The notes beneath the pieces were generated by a model. That model ran no database searches, was not told where the DNA came from, and worked only from the letters and a program-made list of their open reading frames with translations. 6,127 nucleotides of DNA from Chloroflexota bacterium (GTDB taxonomy: Bacteria > Chloroflexota > Dehalococcoidia > Lucifugimonadales > UBA3495), in NCBI GenBank assembly GCA_028874675.1, contig JAPPJA010000209.1, positions 1 to 6,127 of the forward strand, given 5' to 3'. Position 1 is the stretch's first letter, and each line of letters starts with the position of its first letter. Shown here piece after piece: positions 1 to 3,892 of the stretch. The position numbers and the translations under genes were made by a program.

Positions 1-1261
1 GCACATGGCGCAAGACCTGGCCCCGGTGGGAGGTTACCTCCTCGGCGTAGGCCGTGTTGTCGGGCATGGCCTCGCTGATGGCGGCGCAAAGCCAGACCGG
101 GTCTATGGGGGACCTGGTGCGGGCAGCCTCCTCGGATGCCTGGCGCGCGGCAGTCAGGCGGTCATGCTCGGCGGTCCACTGGTCCCTACGCTGGGCAATT
201 TTGGCCGTGTTGGCTCCCTTCGCTGCCCCATTGGCTTCAAGGGCATCGGTCAGCAACCGAAGGGTGAGGGTCATATCCCCTTCAACGTACATATCGGCCA
301 GGAGGTTCTGGTACACCATCTGTCCCTTCAGCGGGTTCTCACCCAGGGCGACTACGGTCGCGCTGGCCGGGCCGGCGCTGGGTGGATACCAGGGAGAACG
401 AGCGCCCAGCAGCAACACCAGGTCGCACTGGTTCAGGTACGCCTCAGGAGTCCCCAGGTACAGCGGGTGTCCCTTGGGGAAGTTGGCGTAGATAGAGGAG
501 CTCTCAGTGACCGGGATGCCCATCATTTCCGCCAGGTTGACCAGACTCTCGTAACCGGCAACTTCCTGTCCCGACCCTTCGGTAATTATCAGGGGAAGGC
601 TGCTGTTGGCGATGAGGTCGGCCAGTCGTTCAATGGAATCGGTAGCCGGCTGTATCTTGGGGGCCTGGGCTACGCGGCGGATCTTGGCCGGAGGGGCCCA
701 GTCGTGGATCATCGTCTCTATGGGTATGTCCAGGAAAGTCGGGCCCTTGGGGACGCGCTGGGCCATTTCGCCGGCCCGCACCAGCTGCTCGTAGAGGGTG
801 TAGGGGCTGGTGGCCTGTCCGCTCCACTTGACGAAGGGGTCAACGAAGCGGTTGGGGCCGCCCACCACGCTGAGGTTGCGGTACCACTGACCCTGGGGGT
901 CAAGCTCGGGATTCTCGCCGTAGCTGTTTGCCTCGCCCGAGCAGACCAGCATTGGCACCTCGCCGAGGTAGGCGCTGTGGATGCCCACGCCGCCCTGGAG
1001 CAGGCCCACGCCCGCGTGGAGCAGTACGGCCTGCATCTTGCCCGTGACCCGTGTGTAGCCCAGGGCCATATCCACGGCCAGGGTTTCGTGCCAGCAGTTG
1101 ATATAGGTTGGGCCATCCACCTCGTTTACCTTCTGGCGGGCCAGGGCTTCCCAGACCGGCGCCCACTCCGACCCCGGGGAGGAGATGATGTAGTCGATGC
1201 CCAGGTTGCGGAAGGCTTCCAGAATGGCGTCGCCGCCGTCCCGGGTGTGAGCTTGCGTCAT
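1..1261 (-). CDS. ThDP-dependent enzyme, acetolactate synthase-like (partial, 3' end outside window)
   Basis: The minus strand reads open from ATG at 1261 to the left edge, giving 420 residues without a stop; the missing part should be most of the C-terminal ThDP domain, since the family is usually about 550 residues. Residues 9-182 look like the N-terminal pyrimidine-binding domain. It holds the HE pair at 58-59 in NCWHETLAVDMALGY, where the Glu activates the ThDP aminopyrimidine, and ends in the typical GPTFLDIPIE. Residues about 205-335 match the central domain (IITEGSGQE; GHPLYLG). Residues from about 384 (SPIDPVWLCAAISEAMP) start the C-terminal domain. Family members decarboxylate or ligate 2-oxo acids in the cytoplasm. 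The substrate cannot be read here: acetolactate synthase, benzoylformate decarboxylase and other activities are all possible. The start is supported by AGGAGG seven bases upstream and a strong promoter. The gene diverges from the reductase at 1474. Confidence 0.88.
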   Translation of the reverse strand, partial: MTQAHTRDGGDAILEAFRNLGIDYIISSPGSEWAPVWEALARQKVNEVDGPTYINCWHETLAVDMALGYTRVTGKMQAVLLHAGVGLLQGGVGIHSAYLGEVPMLVCSGEANSYGENPELDPQGQWYRNLSVVGGPNRFVDPFVKWSGQATSPYTLYEQLVRAGEMAQRVPKGPTFLDIPIETMIHDWAPPAKIRRVAQAPKIQPATDSIERLADLIANSSLPLIITEGSGQEVAGYESLVNLAEMMGIPVTESSSIYANFPKGHPLYLGTPEAYLNQCDLVLLLGARSPWYPPSAGPASATVVALGENPLKGQMVYQNLLADMYVEGDMTLTLRLLTDALEANGAAKGANTAKIAQRRDQWTAEHDRLTAARQASEEAARTRSPIDPVWLCAAISEAMPDNTAYAEEVTSHRGQVLRHV

Positions 1262-1268
1262 GCTATGG

Positions 1269-1274
1269 CCTCCT
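1269..1274 (-). promoter_or_regulatory. Ribosome binding site of the ThDP enzyme gene
   Basis: On the minus strand this reads AGGAGG, a perfect Shine-Dalgarno core, seven bases before the ATG at 1261. It fixes the start of a gene whose end lies outside the window. Confidence 0.85.
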
Positions 1275-1346
1275 GGTATTTGGAGTCAGGGCAGCATGGC
1301 TGCTTCCTGAACCTGCAGAGGGAGGTAGTTGGGCTACCCTGGGTTG

Positions 1347-1375
1347 AGTATAGGTAGGCCCCTATTCAGTGTCAA
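1347..1375 (-). promoter_or_regulatory. Strong sigma70-type promoter for the ThDP enzyme gene
   Basis: On the minus strand, TTGACA (1370-1375, exact -35 consensus) is followed after 17 bases by TATACT (1347-1352, five of six to TATAAT). Transcription would start near 1340, leaving a leader of about 80 bases before the ATG. No operator or attenuator is obvious in that leader. The match is seen in the sequence; activity is inferred. Confidence 0.72.
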
Positions 1376-1399
1376 CGCAGGCTGCCCCGCGGACGGCGG

Positions 1400-1428
1400 T
1401 TGTTTACCATGGCCTTTGGGGCTAAACT
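1400..1428 (+). promoter_or_regulatory. Possible promoter for the reductase gene
   Basis: TTGTTT (1400-1405) and TAAACT (1423-1428) are separated by 17 bases, about 45 bases before the ATG at 1474. Three of six and four of six positions match the sigma70 consensus, so this is a moderate candidate. It lies back to back with the stronger minus-strand promoter, so the two genes could share a regulator in the roughly 25 bases between the -35 elements. Confidence 0.35.
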
Positions 1429-1461
1429 CACGGCAAGGGTGAACCTGAACAGATTGAGGAG

Positions 1462-1468
1462 AGAGGTG
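1462..1468 (+). promoter_or_regulatory. Ribosome binding site of the reductase gene
   Basis: AGAGGTG lies five bases before the ATG at 1474 and is part of GAGGTGAT, complementary to the 16S rRNA 3' end. A second purine run, GAGGA, lies at 1456-1460. Confidence 0.7.
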
Positions 1469-1473
1469 ATTCC

Positions 1474-2670
1474 ATGGCCGGACTGTACGGTACCTACGAG
1501 CCGCCGGTACCTTCGAAGGTTATCTTTGGACAGGGGAGGGCGGAAGACCTGCCCTCGGAGCTGGACCGGCTGGGCAGCCAGCGGGTGATGGTGCTGTCGG
1601 GGCGGAGCATCGCCGAGCGGACGGACACGGTCAAGCGGGTGGAGAGCCTGCTGGGCGACAGGTGCCTGGCGGTCTATTCCAACCTGCCGCAGCGGGCGCC
1701 CCTGGCCACCGCGGTGGAGGCTACGCAGATTGCCCTGGACAACGGCGTGGACACGCTGGTGGGCGTGGGCGGCAGCACCATCTCCGACGCCGCCCGCATG
1801 ATCGGGGTGATGATGGCCGAGGGGCTGACCACCGAGGATGCCCTGCGGGAACGGGGGCACCAGGGCGGGGGCAACTTCCAGTCCACGGCCGACCGGGCCA
1901 GGCTGCCCCGGCAGGTGTCCATACCCACCACCCTGTCGGCCGGCGAGTTCAACACCGGCGGCGGGAACGTCCTGGACGACCAGGCGGGGCACAAGATCCG
2001 GGTGCGGCACCCCGGGCTGTACGCCCATTTGATAGTCCTGGACCCGGACATGACCGAGGGGACCCCGGACTGGCTGTGGCTGTCCAGCGGCGTCAAGGCC
2101 CTGGACCACTGCATCGAGCGGCTGTACTGCCGGGGAAGCCAGCCGGCCACCGACGCCACCACCCAGAAGGCAGCGGAACTGCTCTTCAGGCACCTGCCCC
2201 AGTCCAGGGAGGATATGGGGAACTCTGAAGCCCGCCTCGGGTGCCTGATGGGGGCGTGGATGTCGATGATGGGCGCGCCCAGCGTGGGGTCGGGGTTGAG
2301 CCATGCCATCGGTCACGTCATCGGCGTCAAGTACAGCGTGGGGCACGGGTACACCTCCTGTGTCACCCAGCCCTACGTCATGGAGTTCAACCGTCCGGCT
2401 TCGGCGGACAAGCAGGCCATGCTGGCGGAGGCGGCCGGGCTGGACACCCGGGGCATGAGCGACGAGGTGGCCTCGGAAGCGGTGGCGCAGGTGGTGGACC
2501 AGTTCATCCTGGAACTGGGCATGCCCCACCGGCTGCGAGAACTGGAAATCCCCCAGGAGGACCTGCCCGAAATCGCCCGGATGACGCTGGAGGACGGCCC
2601 GTCGCGCAACAACCCGGTGCAGGTAACGAGTCCCGAGGAGCTGCTGCCGCTGCTGGAGAAGGCGTGGTAG
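1474..2670 (+). CDS. Iron-containing alcohol dehydrogenase family, maleylacetate reductase-like
   Basis: 398 residues, close to the usual 350-400 of the family. The N-terminal nucleotide-binding half opens with a family-typical PSKVIFGQGRAEDL (13-26) and has the dinucleotide-binding loop GVGGSTISD (97-105) and PTTLSAGEFN (151-160). The C-terminal half carries the metal/active-site segment SGVKALDHCIE (205-215), HAIGHVIG (277-284) and GHG (290-292). Three of the four usual metal-ligand positions are His (212, 277, 291), but the position of the Asp ligand is Lys208. Loss of this Asp is, as I recall, typical of maleylacetate reductases, which reduce maleylacetate to 3-oxoadipate with NAD(P)H in aromatic and chloroaromatic degradation. 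A dienelactone hydrolase-like gene follows 166 bases downstream, which supports that reading. A different oxidoreductase activity in the same superfamily remains possible. The start is supported by AGAGGTG at 1462-1468, which fits the 16S anti-Shine-Dalgarno. Confidence 0.85.
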   Translation: MAGLYGTYEPPVPSKVIFGQGRAEDLPSELDRLGSQRVMVLSGRSIAERTDTVKRVESLLGDRCLAVYSNLPQRAPLATAVEATQIALDNGVDTLVGVGGSTISDAARMIGVMMAEGLTTEDALRERGHQGGGNFQSTADRARLPRQVSIPTTLSAGEFNTGGGNVLDDQAGHKIRVRHPGLYAHLIVLDPDMTEGTPDWLWLSSGVKALDHCIERLYCRGSQPATDATTQKAAELLFRHLPQSREDMGNSEARLGCLMGAWMSMMGAPSVGSGLSHAIGHVIGVKYSVGHGYTSCVTQPYVMEFNRPASADKQAMLAEAAGLDTRGMSDEVASEAVAQVVDQFILELGMPHRLRELEIPQEDLPEIARMTLEDGPSRNNPVQVTSPEELLPLLEKAW

Positions 2671-2680
2671 GGCGGGGTTA

Positions 2681-2710
2681 TCCACGAATGCCCACGAATG
2701 CCCACGAATG
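2681..2710 (+). repeat. Tandem 10-base repeat, three units (YCCACGAATG)
   Basis: Three adjacent 10-base units: TCCACGAATG, then CCCACGAATG twice. The array starts 10 bases after the reductase stop codon. A related, more degenerate array lies just downstream of the next gene (3564-3630), and both contain TTATCCACGAATG. It resembles the CACGAA-type short repeats found scattered between genes in many environmental bacterial genomes. Its function is unknown. Confidence 0.8.
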
Positions 2711-2769
2711 GAATGAAAATCCCGTCGGGCGGCCAGGGAGGGCCGGCGGAGATGGGGGAGTCGTCACTT

Positions 2770-2778
2770 TGCTACAAT
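2770..2778 (+). promoter_or_regulatory. Extended -10 promoter for the dienelactone hydrolase gene
   Basis: TGCTACAAT combines the extended -10 TGN element with TACAAT (five of six to TATAAT), about 60 bases before the ATG at 2837. No good -35 hexamer is visible 16-18 bases upstream, as expected when an extended -10 is used. It suggests the hydrolase can be transcribed separately from the reductase. Confidence 0.5.
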
Positions 2779-2822
2779 GGGCAGGCCGGTGTGGCCGGCA
2801 AGTCGAGATCAATCCAGACATC

Positions 2823-2827
2823 GGAGG
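2823..2827 (+). promoter_or_regulatory. Ribosome binding site deciding the hydrolase start
   Basis: GGAGG sits nine bases before ATG 2837. The upstream in-frame ATG at 2777 overlaps the probable -10 element and would add 20 unrelated basic residues, so 2837 is preferred. Confidence 0.75.
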
Positions 2828-2836
2828 TTTTCTGTA

Positions 2837-3550
2837 ATGCCATCCTTTATGGACAAGTTGACGGTTAACGGTAATGAAATGGATATGTATGCCGCGGTGC
2901 CCGAAGGGTCGGGGCCGTTTCCCGCCGTGGTGATCGCCTTCCACGTGGGCGGAATGGACGAGTTTGACAAGGTTATGGCCGACCGGTTCGCCGAGGAGGG
3001 CTACGTGGCCGTGGTGCCCGACCTGTTCCACCGGTACACCGACGAGCAGCTGAACGGTGGCCGGCTGGAGCGGCTGAACTACCTGAACGACGCGGACGTC
3101 ATCGCCGACATGAACGCGGCGGTGGACTTCCTGACGGGCAACTCGGCCATTGACAACGACCGGATCGGGGTCACCGGCTTCTGCATGGGCGGGCGCGTCG
3201 CCTGGTTGATGGCGGCGGTCAATCCCATCTTCAAGGCCACGGTCCCCTTCTACGGGGGGACCATAATGGGCAAGTGGGGTGACCCCGACAAGACGCCTTT
3301 TGAGCTGTCCGGGGACATCAGCTGTCCCATGCTGTTCCACTTTGGCGAGATAGACCGGAACCCGTCGCAGGAGGATATGGCCAAGCTGGACGCGGAACTG
3401 ACGAGGCTGGGGAAGGAGCATACCTTCCACACCTACGCCGGGGCGGACCATGCCTTTATGGACTGGACGGGGGCGCGCCACAACGCGGAGGGGGCGGCGG
3501 TAGCCTGGCCCCGGACCATCGAGTTTTTTGACCAGCACCTGAAGGGGTAA
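2837..3550 (+). CDS. Dienelactone hydrolase family protein
   Basis: 237 residues, matching the roughly 236 of classical dienelactone hydrolases. This is an alpha/beta hydrolase with a cysteine nucleophile: GFCMGG (114-119) gives Cys116, GEID (170-173) gives Asp173, and GADHAF (202-207) gives His205, a complete Cys-Asp-His triad in the usual order. PDLFHRYTDE (61-70) is also family-like. No signal peptide is seen, so it is probably cytoplasmic. Classical members hydrolyse dienelactone to maleylacetate, the substrate of maleylacetate reductase, and a reductase of that type lies directly upstream on the same strand. One departure: the Glu that follows the first core strand in Pseudomonas DLH (Glu36) is not seen, and AFHVGG (34-39) puts His there. 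The fold and nucleophile are clear, but the true substrate is uncertain. A probable intrinsic terminator lies about 110 bases downstream. Confidence 0.88.
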   Translation: MPSFMDKLTVNGNEMDMYAAVPEGSGPFPAVVIAFHVGGMDEFDKVMADRFAEEGYVAVVPDLFHRYTDEQLNGGRLERLNYLNDADVIADMNAAVDFLTGNSAIDNDRIGVTGFCMGGRVAWLMAAVNPIFKATVPFYGGTIMGKWGDPDKTPFELSGDISCPMLFHFGEIDRNPSQEDMAKLDAELTRLGKEHTFHTYAGADHAFMDWTGARHNAEGAAVAWPRTIEFFDQHLKG

Positions 3551-3563
3551 ATTTTCCATTCAA

Positions 3564-3630
3564 TCCACGAAGGGCACGAAGGTCCACGAAGAAAGGATTT
3601 ATCCACGAATGGGCACGAATGTTCACTAAT
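3564..3630 (+). repeat. Degenerate CACGAA repeat array, six units
   Basis: CACGAA occurs at 3566, 3575, 3585, 3604 and 3614, and CACTAA at 3624, mostly at 9-10 base spacing with one longer gap. The second half (TTATCCACGAATG, then GGCACGAATG) closely matches the array at 2681-2710. The two arrays bracket the hydrolase gene. Confidence 0.75.
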
Positions 3631-3646
3631 GGGGATGGGAATGATC

Positions 3647-3658
3647 CCAGGGCCCTGG
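3647..3658. repeat. Perfect 12-base palindrome CCAGGGCCCTGG
   Basis: Self-complementary 12-mer directly abutting the terminator hairpin at 3659. It could be part of the same repeat element or an extra stem. No function can be assigned. Confidence 0.6.
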
Positions 3659-3690
3659 CCCCTCTTCCAAAGGAAGAGGGGTTTCTTCTT
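3659..3690 (+). terminator. Probable intrinsic terminator after the hydrolase gene
   Basis: CCCCTCTTCC (3659-3668) pairs perfectly with GGAAGAGGGG (3672-3681) across an AAA loop, a 10-base stem followed by TTTCTTCTT. Two further G-U pairs could extend it. It lies 108 bases past the hydrolase stop. The interrupted T tract makes it weaker than a textbook terminator, and the stem may belong to a dispersed repeat recruited as terminator. Confidence 0.6.
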
Positions 3691-3739
3691 GGGATCGCCT
3701 ATTGATGGTAGGAGTGGGTTATCCTGCGGGGGAAGGGGC

Positions 3740-3780
3740 CCTCACCCCCGGCCTCTCTCCCACGGGGAGAGGGGGGAGTT
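3740..3780 (+). repeat. Dispersed hairpin repeat (CTCTCCC/GGGAGAG type)
   Basis: CTCTCCC (3755-3761) pairs with GGGAGAG (3765-3771) over an ACG loop, extended to about 10 pairs by CCT/GGG with one wobble. The surrounding CCTCACCCCCGGCC plus hairpin is a layout I recognise from abundant intergenic repeats of many GC-rich bacteria. There is no T tract, so it is less likely to be a terminator. Confidence 0.65.
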
Positions 3781-3820
3781 GGTATTGTCATTTGATGGTA
3801 TGGGGGGTTGAGGGTTTGGC

Positions 3821-3849
3821 TAGACCGGTGTGGAGTGAGCGGCTAACAT
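3821..3849 (+). promoter_or_regulatory. Weak promoter candidate for the restriction-modification gene
   Basis: TAGACC (3821-3826) and TAACAT (3844-3849) are 17 bases apart, each four of six to consensus, about 45 bases before the ATG at 3893. This is the best match I see in the leader but it is not strong. Confidence 0.3.
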
Positions 3850-3883
3850 TGATGGTAGTCGCATTTGCAAACTGGACGAAACA

Positions 3884-3888
3884 GGGAG
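3884..3888 (+). promoter_or_regulatory. Ribosome binding site of the restriction-modification gene
   Basis: GGGAG lies only four bases before the ATG at 3893, a shorter spacing than the other genes here, which may mean modest translation. The start still fits, because MTPAEFVAKW resembles the usual N-terminus of MmeI-like proteins. Confidence 0.5.
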
Positions 3889-3892
3889 TGGA

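Larger units (their letters stand above)
3702..3857 (+). repeat. Three direct copies of TTGATGGTA
   Basis: Identical 9-mers at 3702-3710, 3792-3800 and 3849-3857, spaced 90 and 57 bases apart, all upstream of the restriction-modification gene. The last overlaps or lies just after a weak -10 candidate. They could be regulator sites or remnants of a repeat. Confidence 0.5.
3551..3892. other. Gene-free region rich in repeats and hairpins
   Basis: No convincing coding sequence is found in these 342 bases. In order it holds a degenerate CACGAA repeat array, a 12-base palindrome, a hairpin with a T-rich tail, a second hairpin of dispersed-repeat type, three copies of TTGATGGTA, and the leader of the restriction-modification gene. 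Short open frames here translate to strings such as PHPRPLSHGERG, which I recognise as a common by-product of intergenic repeats rather than a real protein. Confidence 0.75.

Noticed and set aside
5..1357. 450-residue plus-strand open frame
   Set aside because: It lies antisense to the ThDP enzyme, which has clear family motifs, a perfect ribosome binding site and a promoter. The plus-strand translation shows no recognisable domain and is explained by high GC content.
1372..2685. 437-residue minus-strand open frame
   Set aside because: Antisense to the reductase gene, with low-complexity His/Gln/Gly/Pro-rich translation typical of GC-rich shadow frames.
2777..2836. Longer hydrolase start at ATG 2777
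   Set aside because: The extra 20 residues are not family-like, the ATG overlaps the probable -10 element, and ATG 2837 has GGAGG at good spacing.
2678..3559. 293-residue minus-strand open frame
   Set aside because: Antisense to the hydrolase with its intact catalytic triad; its ends run into repeat arrays and it has no recognisable motif.
2678..3607. DnaA-box-like TTATCCACG at 2678-2686 and 3599-3607
   Set aside because: Both match TTATCCACA at eight of nine positions but are simply the start of CACGAA repeat units. There is no AT-rich unwinding region, dnaA or dnaN gene nearby, so an origin is not supported.
2681..3630. CRISPR array
   Set aside because: The units are about 10 bases with no unique spacers of 30-40 bases, and no cas genes are present.
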